Shown here in pieces: positions 1-6,837 of a stretch of 22,079 nucleotides of DNA (position 1 is the first letter of the stretch; every line of letters starts with the position of its first letter). The position numbers and the translations under genes were made by a program. The notes under the pieces were generated by a model that saw only the letters and a list, made by a program, of their open reading frames with translations, was not told the origin of the DNA and made no database searches. Source of the stretch: a virus; the IMG/VR virus record IMGVR_UViG_3300017752_000192, positions 1-22,079 of that record; one strand, 5' to 3'.

Positions 1-89
1 ACTCCACCGTACAGGACTTTGTCCTCGATGTGAGTCATGTGAGTGTTCTTCTGCTCAGAGAGAACTTCACGTGTAAAGAAAGATTCCAT
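1..89 (-). CDS. N-terminal fragment of a phage protein, cut by the window edge
   Basis: An ATG at 89 opens a frame of 29 codons that runs off the left edge. It starts MESFFTREVLSE and continues with THMTHIEDKVLYGG. The start overlaps the stop of the 428-aa gene as TAATG, the usual coupling in this genome, which supports a real gene. The 'HMxHIEDxVLYGG' stretch resembles the N terminus of a conserved protein of marine T4-like phages that I remember only as a family of unknown function, possibly nucleotidyltransferase-like. The family link is from memory and weak. It is probably co-transcribed with the 428-aa gene from the late promoter at 1407-1414. Confidence 0.65.
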   Translation of the reverse strand, partial: MESFFTREVLSEQKNTHMTHIEDKVLYGG

Positions 90-1375
90 TACATTACCTT
101 ATAGTATGGACCAGACAATTCTGACTCCGACCCAGCATAGTTTGCTAGACCAGAAGAGAATCTATCTTTGTCCTTCTTATTGAACTGGGAAACCAGTGCA
201 ACGATTTGCGTTGATTGGATCTTTGAAAGATACCAAGCGTCCGTCTTGTCCTTCAACTCTGTATAGAATTCATACTCTGTCATCTTAGGCAAGTCAGGGC
301 ACATGCAGTACCAATCGTAGAATTGTTTGATGTCTTCATCGGTGCGTCCACGCAATTCGATCTGAGGAGTGAACTTAGGTCGCGCTGGACCAGCGATGTG
401 GTCGTACAGTCCCTTGATTGGACCGCCTGACATCTTACCCATGTTGGCGTTCTTGCCCTTGAGTTCTCCCTGCCAAGTGCTACCGAACAACCTGAACTGT
501 GCATGACCGCCATCAAAGTAGAGGTATCCGTCTTGGGACTTCCAGAAAGAAACAAGACCGAGGGTCATGCTCTTGAAGTCATACGAGGAGCGACCTCCGC
601 CCACGTTCATTTCTTTTGCCTTGACACTACCAACAACCTTCTTCAGAGATACGCCAACGATGTCGCCACTGTTATAGTATTCGATCAACTTGGTGTTCAT
701 CTCGAGGAGAGTTTCGGTGCGCTTGATTACGGCGAGTGCCTGTTCACCCTTTGGGGTGCACATCCAGATGTCAGCAGGGTTCCACTTGTTCTCGTCGCCA
801 AATGGTTTACCTGCTTCCTTGTTCATCTTCTTATAATGGGCGTAGAGTTCGCCGACCCATCTAGACCCACGGTGGTGAGTGTAGTTGGTTTTAGTGAAAC
901 GCTTCTTCAGGTTTTCTGCTGTGAGTTTGGAGGAGTTGACCCAGTCGTCTGGCAACTTAGTCAGGATGTTATTCAACTGCTCATCGACGTCGAACTTATT
1001 GGCGTTCTTCTTCAGACCAGCATGGGTGTATGGTTGCTTGCTGTAGAGCGCCGCGTTATATACACACTGAGCAGACTCGGTGAGTTTAGTCTGTGCCGCG
1101 CCAGCACCTGATCCACCTGACCCTTTATACTTTGCGACTACGGCATAGGATCCAGTCAATTCAACGTGACCTGTGGTAGACTTTGTCGGGGTTGGGTTGT
1201 ACTTGGCGCCATACGCTTTCAGTTTGGTAGCGATAGACATAAGCACATCAACGCGGTCAACTCCTTTTGGTAATAGGACTGTGACCAACTTCGAACCTTT
1301 GCCGTCTTTGAGGTCTGTGTATCCGCACTTATCGACTTGAATCTTAAGTTCGTCTCTTGATTTTATTGCTGGCAT
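89..1375 (-). CDS. 428-aa phage protein of unknown function, late-promoter driven
   Basis: The protein has no signal peptide or membrane segment. A glycine/alanine-rich linker at about residues 85-95 (GSGGSGAGAA) separates an N-terminal domain of about 80 residues from a larger C-terminal part. The C-terminal part contains KWNPADIW at about 197-204, a W/PAD motif I associate with uncharacterised phage proteins and some nuclease-like folds. I cannot assign an activity. It starts with ATG at 1375, 32 bp downstream of a perfect T4-type late box TATAAATA, so it is probably made late, as virion or packaging-stage proteins are. The next gene starts inside its stop codon. The opposite strand carries a 202-codon open frame, most likely a codon-use shadow. 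Existence of the gene is near certain; function is unknown. Confidence 0.85.
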   Translation of the reverse strand: MPAIKSRDELKIQVDKCGYTDLKDGKGSKLVTVLLPKGVDRVDVLMSIATKLKAYGAKYNPTPTKSTTGHVELTGSYAVVAKYKGSGGSGAGAAQTKLTESAQCVYNAALYSKQPYTHAGLKKNANKFDVDEQLNNILTKLPDDWVNSSKLTAENLKKRFTKTNYTHHRGSRWVGELYAHYKKMNKEAGKPFGDENKWNPADIWMCTPKGEQALAVIKRTETLLEMNTKLIEYYNSGDIVGVSLKKVVGSVKAKEMNVGGGRSSYDFKSMTLGLVSFWKSQDGYLYFDGGHAQFRLFGSTWQGELKGKNANMGKMSGGPIKGLYDHIAGPARPKFTPQIELRGRTDEDIKQFYDWYCMCPDLPKMTEYEFYTELKDKTDAWYLSKIQSTQIVALVSQFNKKDKDRFSSGLANYAGSESELSGPYYKVM

Positions 1376-1406
1376 TATCCAAGGTCCAAGTTAGAATTAA
1401 TAAGTC

Positions 1407-1414
1407 TATTTATA
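1407..1414 (-). promoter_or_regulatory. T4-type late promoter TATAAATA
   Basis: On the minus strand the sequence reads GAGTATAAATAGAC, an exact match to the T4 late -10 box (TATAAATA), with no -35 box as expected for sliding-clamp-activated late transcription. It lies in the 49-bp gap between the Dam methylase stop and the 428-aa start, in the right orientation to drive the 428-aa gene and the gene running off the left edge. Confidence 0.75.
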
Positions 1415-1424
1415 CTCGAAATTT

Positions 1425-2279
1425 CTACAGCGCCTCGTAATTCATTAGGATAAGTTCTTTCCTATTCTTTTCATCTTCGCGGTATGCCTTCCCGCTGTGC
1501 ATCGTGTACGTCAAATCAAAGACGTCACTACGCCAGTCGGAGTACATCTTCTTGATCAGGTCGTTGTTATCGTACGACAGCATGGCGAACCCTTCGACAT
1601 GTCGCATGTCCTCGCAAAAGGTATCGTGATTAAACGCTTTGTGTATCTCGCCTGACTTCTTACCATAGACGAAAGAATTACCGTCCTTTCCGACCTTTGC
1701 GTATGGAGGGTCGAGGTAGACCCAAGAGTTGTGGTTACCAACAAGGAGTTCGGAGTAGTCTGTATTGGTTATCTTCCAATCCTTGATGTGCTGGCCAAAG
1801 TCAGCAAGTGCTCGGATATTCTTCTCGCTGAAGTTAGACTGAGATGCTGAGGCACTGAACCCGCCTGCGATCAAACCAGAGAACCCACACTTGTTCACGA
1901 CCCAGAATCTCCACGCTACGCAGAATGGGTCGGTATGTGTGGTATCCTTCAAAGATTCTTTACATTCGAGAAACAACGCTCGGTGACCTTCAACGTCGCC
2001 TGCGTTTCGCTTTGCTTCGAGTAAAGTGGAGACCAGATCAGTAGGTTGGTCTCGGAGCGCCATCCAGAAACAATACAACTCGTAGAATACATCGTTGATC
2101 CAGACTGGTGTGTCGGGGTATCGCCTAGAGAATTCTATTGACATGCTACCACCACCAACAAACGGTTCCCTGAACTCATCGATCGGTTGCTTCGGCATAT
2201 TGTCGAACAGATACTTTGCTGCTCTAGACTTACCGCCAATATATCGGAGTGGGGTCTTTGATGCCTTCGGTAGTGTCAT
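1425..2279 (-). CDS. dam: DNA adenine-N6 methyltransferase, Dam/D12 class
   Basis: The protein transfers a methyl group from S-adenosylmethionine to N6 of adenine in a specific DNA site. Class features in order: an N-terminal PLRYIGGKS stretch, the AdoMet-binding motif FREPFVGGGSMS (about 40-50), and the catalytic DPPY at about 190-197, preceded by WVYL. The length (284 aa from this start) is normal for D12-class enzymes. Two starts are possible: ATG at 2279, used here, and an in-frame GTG at 2291 giving four more residues. Neither has a strong Shine-Dalgarno sequence. It follows the SprT-like gene by 20 bp. In phages these enzymes usually protect phage DNA from host restriction; the target site cannot be read from sequence, though GATC is the usual Dam target. 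Confidence 0.93.
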   Translation of the reverse strand: MTLPKASKTPLRYIGGKSRAAKYLFDNMPKQPIDEFREPFVGGGSMSIEFSRRYPDTPVWINDVFYELYCFWMALRDQPTDLVSTLLEAKRNAGDVEGHRALFLECKESLKDTTHTDPFCVAWRFWVVNKCGFSGLIAGGFSASASQSNFSEKNIRALADFGQHIKDWKITNTDYSELLVGNHNSWVYLDPPYAKVGKDGNSFVYGKKSGEIHKAFNHDTFCEDMRHVEGFAMLSYDNNDLIKKMYSDWRSDVFDLTYTMHSGKAYREDEKNRKELILMNYEAL

Positions 2280-2299
2280 ATAGGTCTTCACAGTCTTAA

Positions 2300-2785
2300 T
2301 TATACAGGTAGAAATACGCCTAGGAAGTCGATGTTATTTCGGGTTATCTTCTTGCTGTCGAGCAATTCAATCCAACCGTCATGTAACTTGTCTTCCCACA
2401 TCCGCGCCTCTACTTCCCAAGGTTCATTCTCTTCGTCGTTCATGTCGAAGGAGCATTCCTCGCCTTTCCATTGACACTTCTCAATACCGTCCTTACGTGG
2501 GATCAACTCCCGTCTCAGGTATTGTCGTGCGTGTACCATTTCGTGTCCTAGAGTCTTGAGTTTATCTTCGTTGGGGATTGGTTTGCCCCATTGAATCGAC
2601 CCTATGTGTATTTCCGCCTCACGGTTGTCGCCCCAGCAGAGACCATAAGCGTCACCCTCGAGCGTTCCTCTACTTAGATGCACGTCGATGGTTCCGCGTA
2701 GTTTGTTGAGTTCTAGATGGTGCGCACAGAAGTGGGCATAGACTCGCATGTATTTCGGTACTGACTTCGAGAAAAAGATTTCCAT
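2300..2785 (-). CDS. SprT-like zinc metalloprotein
   Basis: The protein carries HEMVH at residues 81-85 within LGHEMVHARQY, the zinc-binding HExxH of zincin metallopeptidases. A conserved PWEVEA (122-127) about 40 residues later offers a glutamate as the likely third zinc ligand. This matches the SprT/Spartan-like domain found in many phages. Cellular Spartan cleaves proteins cross-linked to DNA; the phage substrate is not known. There is no signal peptide, so it acts in the cytoplasm. It starts with ATG at 2785, with an AGG ten bases upstream as a weak ribosome site. It lies between an exported small protein and the Dam gene, probably in one operon. Confidence 0.8.
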   Translation of the reverse strand: MEIFFSKSVPKYMRVYAHFCAHHLELNKLRGTIDVHLSRGTLEGDAYGLCWGDNREAEIHIGSIQWGKPIPNEDKLKTLGHEMVHARQYLRRELIPRKDGIEKCQWKGEECSFDMNDEENEPWEVEARMWEDKLHDGWIELLDSKKITRNNIDFLGVFLPV

Positions 2786-2814
2786 AATATAATGACCTAA
2801 TCAATTGAGTAATA

Positions 2815-3180
2815 TTAACAACCAGAAGTGCAAAGCACTTTGTCGATAGTTTTACCAATCTCGTAGATCTGACGGTTGATTCCGTTTTGGACTTTGTTCT
2901 CTACGGTCGTGCCGAACCCTTCAACTGAACGTTCAACAATGCGCCCTACTGGACCCGCTTCCTCTTCCTTCTGCTTGAGGTGCCAGCATCGGGGAACATA
3001 CAGACTTCCAGTCGACTCGTTGTAAATTGGTTCGCAATGACTAGAGGTAGTCTCGATGACCGTAGTGCCAGCTGGAACGGTGATGGTCATCGTCTCCTGC
3101 GCTGTGGCGTCAGTGACCAGTGAATAACTGAATATGACGAATATGAATGCCAATACTTTGGGCGTCTTGTTGCCGATCAT
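2815..3180 (-). CDS. Small exported protein of unknown function
   Basis: The N terminus is a clear Sec signal peptide: basic MIGNKTPK, a hydrophobic core (VLAFIFVIFSYSLV) and a probable cleavage site after ATAQ near residue 28. The mature part is about 93 residues with four cysteines (SSHC, PRCW and a terminal LCTSGC), which suggests disulfides in the periplasm. I recognise no family. The start codon overlaps the stop of the 39-aa gene (ATGA), and AGGAAAG sits upstream as ribosome site. It is the third gene after the early-type promoters at 3.3-3.5 kb, so it is likely expressed early. Confidence 0.8.
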   Translation of the reverse strand: MIGNKTPKVLAFIFVIFSYSLVTDATAQETMTITVPAGTTVIETTSSHCEPIYNESTGSLYVPRCWHLKQKEEEAGPVGRIVERSVEGFGTTVENKVQNGINRQIYEIGKTIDKVLCTSGC

Positions 3181-3296
3181 TTTACTTTCCTCAACCAGAT
3201 AATTGCTCGAAGGTGGTGGTTATATCCGATGAACTTCTTTGCCTCGCCTGTTCTACGGTTTAGTGCGACGGTCCAGAAACTATGTGTATCGGTCAT
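3177..3296 (-). CDS. 39-aa unknown small protein
   Basis: This short frame encodes MTDTHSFWTVALNRRTGEAK followed by a basic C terminus ending LRKVK. It is supported by a strong ribosome site (GAGGAG, 7 bases before ATG), an ATGA overlap with the exported protein downstream, and a promoter module ending about 25 bp before the start codon. It has no membrane segment and resembles nothing I know. Translational coupling to the next gene is likely. Confidence 0.7.
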   Translation of the reverse strand: MTDTHSFWTVALNRRTGEAKKFIGYNHHLRAIIWLRKVK

Positions 3297-3320
3297 AACA
3301 ATCTCCTCAACTCAGATACT

Positions 3321-3381
3321 ATTATCTCATATTTAGGGTACAAGCGCAACATTTCAAAAACCCTTATAGATCAACAGGTTA
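3321..3381 (-). promoter_or_regulatory. Early-type promoter module, copy at 3.35 kb
   Basis: On the minus strand the upstream element TAACCTGTTGATC begins at 3381. A TTGCGC -35 box (3344-3349) begins 32 bp later, and after 17 bp a GATAAT -10 box follows (3321-3326). The start of the transcript (GATAATAGTATCTGAGTTG and the following GAGGAG) is almost identical to that of the 14.4-kb copy, a longer match than promoter function needs. It drives the 39-aa and 121-aa genes. Confidence 0.75.
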
Positions 3382-3383
3382 CC

Positions 3384-3464
3384 CTACTCTTCCTCTTCAT
3401 TGAGGATCTCAGCGCCTATAACGAACACAGCACAGGCGACCACCAACAACATAAACACCGACAT
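3384..3464 (-). CDS. 26-aa membrane micro-protein
   Basis: The frame reads MSVFMLLVVACAVFVIGAEI then LNEEEE. This is one hydrophobic segment of about 17 residues followed by a strongly acidic tail. The ribosome site AGGAAG lies 5 bases before ATG. A near-consensus promoter (TTGACT, 17 bp, TAGAAT) lies just upstream, and a second promoter module follows directly downstream. The setting and the amphipathic design argue for a real single-pass inner-membrane peptide. Function is unknown; phage peptides of this kind include host-enzyme inhibitors and lysis regulators, but nothing here selects one. Confidence 0.65.
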   Translation of the reverse strand: MSVFMLLVVACAVFVIGAEILNEEEE

Positions 3465-3495
3465 CTCGACTTCCTTTTATCATCTTATACTGCCT

Positions 3496-3555
3496 ATTCT
3501 ACGGCATATAGAAGGAGAAGTCAACAACTTAATTCCCTGTAAAATCAACAACTTA
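3496..3555 (-). promoter_or_regulatory. Early-type promoter module, copy at 3.5 kb
   Basis: The minus strand carries TTGACT (3519-3524), a 17-bp spacer and TAGAAT (3496-3501), close to the sigma-70 consensus. The upstream element TAAGTTGTTGATTTTACAGG starts at 3555, 31 bp before the -35 box, one less than in the other copies. The -35 region itself repeats the element (TAAGTTGTTGACTT), so two copies are stacked here. It drives the 26-aa membrane peptide and probably the genes beyond. Confidence 0.78.
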
Positions 3556-3570
3556 GAACTTTTTTTAAAT

Positions 3571-3592
3571 CTCCTGTAGAATCAACAAGTTA
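3571..3592 (-). repeat. Third copy of the TTGTTGATT upstream element
   Basis: The minus strand reads TAACTTGTTGATTCTACAGG, nearly the same as the element 37 bp downstream (TAAGTTGTTGATTTTACAGG). No good -35/-10 pair sits at the expected distance from this copy. It is therefore more likely an extra binding site than a promoter of its own. Confidence 0.6.
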
Positions 3593-3671
3593 CTAACTTT
3601 AGTTCGCTATTCGCGTTTCAGGACAAATACAAAAATATTTCGCGAAACGAGACAAAAATAGGAGATCGACA
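3593..3671. other. Gene-free control region between diverging promoters, with a palindrome
   Basis: With the flanking modules this makes a gene-free stretch from 3465 to 3747. Inside is a perfect 10-bp palindrome TTTCGCGAAA (3638-3647). Two related stretches, TTCGCGTTTCAGGACAAAT (from 3610) and TTCGCGAAACGAGACAAAA (from 3639), form an imperfect direct repeat about 29 bp apart. The region separates the leftward early promoters from the rightward late promoter. An operator role is inference. Confidence 0.4.
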
Positions 3672-3679
3672 TATAAATA
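3672..3679 (+). promoter_or_regulatory. T4-type late promoter TATAAATA, plus strand
   Basis: The sequence CATATAAATAAATTC contains the exact late box TATAAATA. It is the only such box on the plus strand and lies about 70 bp upstream of the only plus-strand gene, which it presumably drives late in infection. Confidence 0.75.
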
Positions 3680-3747
3680 AATTCGTGACGTGGGATGTAT
3701 TCTTTGTAATTACTGTGCCATGATCACAAAGGCAATGGGAGGTTTCA

Positions 3748-4155
3748 ATGCCTAGCGAGCGAATTTCCGAAGTCGAAACGAAGTTGTTCACCCATGAAGG
3801 TCGCATCAAAAGTTATGAGCAGGATATGAGGCAACTCCAGGATAATGTTGACCGAATAGAGTCTCACTTGCTCGAAGTGAACTCACGCCCGTTTCCAATA
3901 GGGGCAGTCATATCTGGTGTTGTAGGTATACTTGGTGTCATGGGTACTGCTATCTTCGGAGTACTGAATTATGTCGATGGAAAGGTTGAGCAACAACTGC
4001 AAGTCTCAAACTATGTCGAGCGAAGAGTACAGACTAACGCTGATGAATTGGGGGATCTAACTACGATCCTTCATGACCGTGTTGGTCGCTTAGAAGAGAG
4101 AGTTGCGTCTCAAGGAAGAGAGATCGCCGGAACTAGACATAACCATTCGCAATGA
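3748..4155 (+). CDS. Coiled-coil protein with one membrane segment, the only plus-strand gene
   Basis: The 135-residue protein has a charged N-terminal coiled coil (about 1-45, with heptad-like ISEVETKLFTHEGRIKSYEQDMRQL), a hydrophobic segment at about 50-73 (FPIGAVISGVVGILGVMGTA and following residues) and a second coiled coil to the C terminus. There is no cleavable signal peptide, so it is probably an inner-membrane or virion-associated bitopic protein. The ribosome site GGGAGG lies 5 bases before ATG. It stands alone between a late promoter and a strong terminator. Its layout recalls spanin, holin-accessory or superinfection-exclusion proteins, but no sequence match supports any of these. 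Confidence 0.85.
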   Translation: MPSERISEVETKLFTHEGRIKSYEQDMRQLQDNVDRIESHLLEVNSRPFPIGAVISGVVGILGVMGTAIFGVLNYVDGKVEQQLQVSNYVERRVQTNADELGDLTTILHDRVGRLEERVASQGREIAGTRHNHSQ

Positions 4156-4212
4156 AGTCTGCAATGCTGGTCGTACCAGAGCAAAGAAGACGCAAGGATG
4201 CATTTTAATTTC

Positions 4213-4238
4213 GGGGGCGGATTTGCCCCCATTTTTTT
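4213..4238 (+). terminator. Rho-independent terminator
   Basis: GGGGGC and GCCCCC form a perfect 6-bp stem with a 6-base loop (GGATTT), followed by A and seven T. It lies 57 bp past the stop of the plus-strand gene and ends that transcript. On the minus strand the stem is followed by GAAATT, so it should be weaker in that direction. Confidence 0.92.
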
Positions 4239-4240
4239 AC

Positions 4241-4312
4241 CTATTGATTGTGACCCCGCTCAATGCCTTTCAAGAGTCTCCTCACAAACCCTTCACAATC
4301 ATACCCTATCAT
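4241..4312 (-). CDS. Possible 23-aa peptide
   Basis: A short frame encodes MIGYDCEGFVRRLLKGIERG and three more residues, a basic amphipathic helix. It starts 13 bp after the HAD gene stop and ends next to the terminator stem. AGGGG precedes the ATG but only two bases away, which is poor spacing. It may be a genuine micro-gene at the end of the operon or chance; coding evidence is thin. Confidence 0.35.
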   Translation of the reverse strand: MIGYDCEGFVRRLLKGIERGHNQ

Positions 4313-4325
4313 TTCCCCTGTAAAC

Positions 4326-4907
4326 CTATCGATTTACTGTTGTGTACACATCCTTCCAGTTACGGACGAACTGTGCTTCGCCGACATAGGACTTATTGTG
4401 GTCATGCTCCATGAGGAGAGAACGTAGACCTGCCCTCGTGCCGACATCTGCGTTAGCAGGTTTATCTTCAACCCACCAACACTCGGTGCCTCTGTACTCT
4501 TCTAGCGCGTCATCTTTATCCGCGCCTGTATCTAGATATACAAATCTCTCGAACACAGATGGACCATATAACTCGATAAGGTTCTTCGTGCGCAAGTGCT
4601 GTGCATACTGGTCGTTCGTCATCGAGGTGATTACGTGAAAGACATAACCAAACTCCTCGTGTAACTTTCGTACATACTTAACTGAATCTCGCAGAGGTGG
4701 CAACTTGCGTATTGTGGCAGACTCGTTAAACATCCGAACAAGACGTCTGGTTTCTAGCGCCGAGATGCCATAGCGTTCCTTCATAGCGTAGTCTGTGGCA
4801 TGAGACTCATCTGCCTCGTACCCATATCTCGACATCCACTGACCAAAGGAGTAACTCCAATCAAGGAGTACTCCATCAACGTCTGTTAGAATTACTTTAT
4901 CTTTCAT
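4326..4907 (-). CDS. HAD-superfamily phosphatase, possibly 5'-nucleotidase-like
   Basis: The N terminus VILTDVDGVLLDW is HAD motif I (DxDG), with Asp9 as nucleophile and Asp11 as acid/base. A threonine/serine after a hydrophobic strand (HVITSMT) fits motif II. ECWWVEDKPANAD fits motif IV, with acidic residues for magnesium. The size and the phage setting fit small HAD enzymes that dephosphorylate deoxynucleotides or polynucleotide ends. The exact substrate is not visible. It follows the 96-aa gene with a 2-bp gap and has no strong ribosome site, which suggests translational coupling. Confidence 0.85.
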   Translation of the reverse strand: MKDKVILTDVDGVLLDWSYSFGQWMSRYGYEADESHATDYAMKERYGISALETRRLVRMFNESATIRKLPPLRDSVKYVRKLHEEFGYVFHVITSMTNDQYAQHLRTKNLIELYGPSVFERFVYLDTGADKDDALEEYRGTECWWVEDKPANADVGTRAGLRSLLMEHDHNKSYVGEAQFVRNWKDVYTTVNR

Positions 4908-4909
4908 AA

Positions 4910-5200
4910 TTAATGCCCAGTGTTCTCTTCGTCTTTCCTTCGAAGCAGATAGTCGACATGGTCGAGATTCAAAGGTTCACGATCAAATGCATTCATCATG
5001 TTACACATACCCTCATACAACTCATCGGGCACATCGCCGAATGGGTTCGCTGGGGTGTCACAATAGAAGGTCACATTACCGTCAAGGTCATAGAACACCT
5101 CATGGATCATATATCCAAGAAGTGGTTCCGTCTTAGGGCGATGTGCAATTCTGAAGTCGCTATTGGTGGCAATGTTATTCCACTCCGTGGTCTTCTTCAT
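4910..5200 (-). CDS. 96-aa unknown protein
   Basis: This soluble protein, MKKTTEWNNIATNSDFRIAH and onward, has a central YDLDGNVTFYCDTPANPFGD stretch and an acidic C terminus. I recognise no family. The start overlaps the end of the nuclease gene by 26 bp and is supported by a GAGG ribosome site 7 bases upstream. It sits between the PD-(D/E)XK nuclease and the HAD phosphatase, so a role in DNA or nucleotide metabolism is possible but not shown. Confidence 0.75.
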   Translation of the reverse strand: MKKTTEWNNIATNSDFRIAHRPKTEPLLGYMIHEVFYDLDGNVTFYCDTPANPFGDVPDELYEGMCNMMNAFDREPLNLDHVDYLLRRKDEENTGH

Positions 5201-5867
5201 ATTGATCCCTCAACTTAATAAACTCTGGTATCCACTCGTCCCTGTCCTCAATGAACACTTGCGAGTCTCCCTCAGCGGAAGTAATGATGGTTACAAGTTG
5301 TGATACAGGTTGCCCTGTCATCTCTTCGAACATAACAGCATACGCTGCTTCCTGCTTGAAGTAGTTATAGATTTTGGATCTAGTCTTGCGACGTGCAGCG
5401 GTCTTCCAGTCAATGACGGAGAGTTTGCCATTAAACTCTGCAATCATATCTACGGTGCCTGCTGTGCGGAGGTGATCAGAATACATTAGACCCTCGATCA
5501 CCTTGATGTTGTCAATACTTTCATTGGCAACGGTTCTGAGTCGAGTAAACATTTCAAGAGCGTTGGGCATTACTACGCCCTCTGTCTCTTGGTTTGAGCA
5601 ATAGTCTTCGATCAACTGGTGGACCGAGGTGCCTCGCTGAGACGCTTGGGTACTGACTCGTTGTGCTTCTTCCTTACCTACTCGTCTGCGCCACTGCGCT
5701 AGACCTGCCTGTAACTTCTTACAGGAGGAGGTGACTGTTGTCACAGAAGGATAGGGCATAGCAATCTCCCCGTCGTCGCGAACGTAATGTCGCTTTCCAT
5801 CGATGTTGACCCGTTTGATCTTAGGAAGGTCAACTAACTGCAAGTTGAACTGTTTTCTATCACTCAT
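5175..5867 (-). CDS. PD-(D/E)XK nuclease, RecB/Cas4-like exonuclease
   Basis: Motifs of the RecB-type nuclease domain appear in order: SVTTVT near 41-46; RGTSVHQLIEDY (79-89) with the conserved His83; GTVDMIAEF (137-145) with Asp140; VIDWKTA (151-157) with the catalytic Asp153 and Lys155; and KQEAAYAVMFEE (171-182), the QxxxY motif of RecB/Cas4/lambda-exonuclease relatives. At 230 aa it is a single-domain nuclease. No Fe-S cysteine cluster of Cas4 type is visible. It likely processes DNA ends in phage recombination or degrades host DNA. A TTGACT/TAGAAT promoter lies upstream. Confidence 0.9.
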   Translation of the reverse strand: MSDRKQFNLQLVDLPKIKRVNIDGKRHYVRDDGEIAMPYPSVTTVTSSCKKLQAGLAQWRRRVGKEEAQRVSTQASQRGTSVHQLIEDYCSNQETEGVVMPNALEMFTRLRTVANESIDNIKVIEGLMYSDHLRTAGTVDMIAEFNGKLSVIDWKTAARRKTRSKIYNYFKQEAAYAVMFEEMTGQPVSQLVTIITSAEGDSQVFIEDRDEWIPEFIKLRDQYEEDHGVE

Positions 5868-5895
5868 AATACATACTCATTATACAATACAATCT

Positions 5896-5923
5896 ATTCT
5901 ACTCATACTACCAGGAAAGTCAA
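5896..5923 (-). promoter_or_regulatory. Sigma-70-type promoter before the nuclease gene
   Basis: The minus strand has TTGACT (5918-5923), a 16-bp spacer and TAGAAT (5896-5901) in the 57-bp gap before the PD-(D/E)XK gene. It lacks the TTGTTGATT upstream element of the promoter modules. A second TATAAT (5879-5884) lies nearer the gene without a matching -35 box. Confidence 0.6.
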
Positions 5924-5924
5924 A

Positions 5925-6302
5925 TTACTCTCCTGCAAAAGAATCGGTCTCAGAGTAGACAGCATCGATGCCTTCAGTCTTCAGAAGAGTCTTCTTCGCT
6001 GACTTAAAAAGGTTCTTGTTCTCTTTGCGCCACTTCCGTGCCAACTGCCCGTCCTGCCCGAAGTCGGCATTACCCAACGCCCAAGACTTCTGTACCGTCT
6101 GGAGCATATGAACTTGCACAGGGTCGCCGTCTTGCTCAAACGTCCACATAAAGTAGATTCGTCCATACGCATCATGCGCCGCCATTGCTTCTTGCTCGAA
6201 GTGAGCGGAAAGTCTCTCGACCGCGAAAAGTGCAGCTGGAGCGAGTTCTTCGATTCCCTGCTTGCGGAGAGTTATGATTGGTTTCTGATCACTGTCTGAC
6301 AT
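5925..6302 (-). CDS. 125-aa unknown protein behind a late promoter
   Basis: This soluble protein has a FAVERLSAHFEQEAMAAHDA helix, a YGRIYFMWTFEQDGDPVQVH strand-rich centre and a lysine-rich helix KWRKENKNLFKSAKKTLLK near the C terminus. I recognise no family. The ribosome site AGAGGA precedes ATG at 6302. A perfect late box TATAAATA lies 30 bp upstream, so this gene is probably switched on late even though its neighbours look early or constitutive. Confidence 0.78.
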   Translation of the reverse strand: MSDSDQKPIITLRKQGIEELAPAALFAVERLSAHFEQEAMAAHDAYGRIYFMWTFEQDGDPVQVHMLQTVQKSWALGNADFGQDGQLARKWRKENKNLFKSAKKTLLKTEGIDAVYSETDSFAGE

Positions 6303-6331
6303 TATAAAATCCTCTTTGGTATGTGCGCATA

Positions 6332-6339
6332 TATTTATA
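6332..6339 (-). promoter_or_regulatory. T4-type late promoter TATAAATA
   Basis: The minus strand reads GACGTATAAATATATGC, an exact late box. The TAA inside the box is the stop codon of the 94-aa gene upstream, so promoter and coding end are superposed. It points at the 125-aa gene. Confidence 0.7.
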
Positions 6340-6619
6340 CGTCACCTTCGGTCGCCTTTCCCTGCCTTAGAATCTCACCAGCAAAGTACACGTCCTTGAC
6401 ATGACTCTCATAGCAGTGGTCTTCATCCCAGAAGAACACCTTGTTGAGCAACTCGTATGCCTTGCTCCAGATAGGTTCGTTCCTGTGGCGATAGCACCTA
6501 GCAGAAATGGTCTCGTCGGGATTGCCATACAAGAAGATTGCGTTACCCGACTGGGATAACAGAACGAATATTCGCTCGCCAAAACCAAAGACGAACTTAA
6601 AGACTGCGTTGTCTGTCAT
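6335..6619 (-). CDS. Conserved small phage protein with a GNPDETISARCYR motif
   Basis: The 94-aa protein contains GNPDETISARCYRHR (about 31-45) and FFWDEDHCYESH (about 62-73). I recall the same pair of motifs from small proteins in many tailed phages of Proteobacteria, all of unknown function. There is no signal peptide; the N-terminal hydrophobic stretch is short. The stop codon lies within the late promoter at 6332-6339. The ribosome site AGGATAAG precedes the ATG, and the stop of the 73-aa gene overlaps the start. Confidence 0.8.
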   Translation of the reverse strand: MTDNAVFKFVFGFGERIFVLLSQSGNAIFLYGNPDETISARCYRHRNEPIWSKAYELLNKVFFWDEDHCYESHVKDVYFAGEILRQGKATEGDV

Positions 6620-6837
6620 GACTTATCCTCAATGTAGCAGGGCGCATCCTCAAGTTTGCCGATCATATCTGAGACGATATCGCTCGCCGCGATCATGGCA
6701 TTGATGCAGTCATTTATCGCCTCACGGTCGATATCGACTCCCTGTTCAACGGCACCTTTGTCCGCTTCGGTCAAATTAACAATAGCGCCTGTCAGCGATC
6801 CATTCGCCTCAATCAGGTTTTGAAAAATACCTTTCAC
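6616..6837 (-). CDS. 73-aa acidic helical protein, GTG start
   Basis: This is a small acidic protein without motifs I know; its composition suggests two or three helices. It starts with GTG at 6837, supported by GAGGAG 6 bases upstream. The GTG shares its G with the TAG stop of the preceding gene, and its end overlaps the next ATG. This is tight coupling in a run of small genes from 7.5 to 5.9 kb. Confidence 0.72.
   Translation of the reverse strand: MKGIFQNLIEANGSLTGAIVNLTEADKGAVEQGVDIDREAINDCINAMIAASDIVSDMIGKLEDAPCYIEDKS

Noticed and set aside
503-1111. A 202-codon plus-strand open frame opposite the 428-aa gene
   Set aside because: It lies wholly inside a strong minus-strand gene with a late promoter, has no ribosome site and has a non-protein-like hydrophobic composition; long antisense frames are expected from codon bias.
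3519-3592. Stacked TTGTTGATT repeats considered as a CRISPR-like or iteron array
   Set aside because: The units are short, spaced irregularly (24 and 37 bp) with no unique spacers, and match the upstream element of promoters elsewhere.
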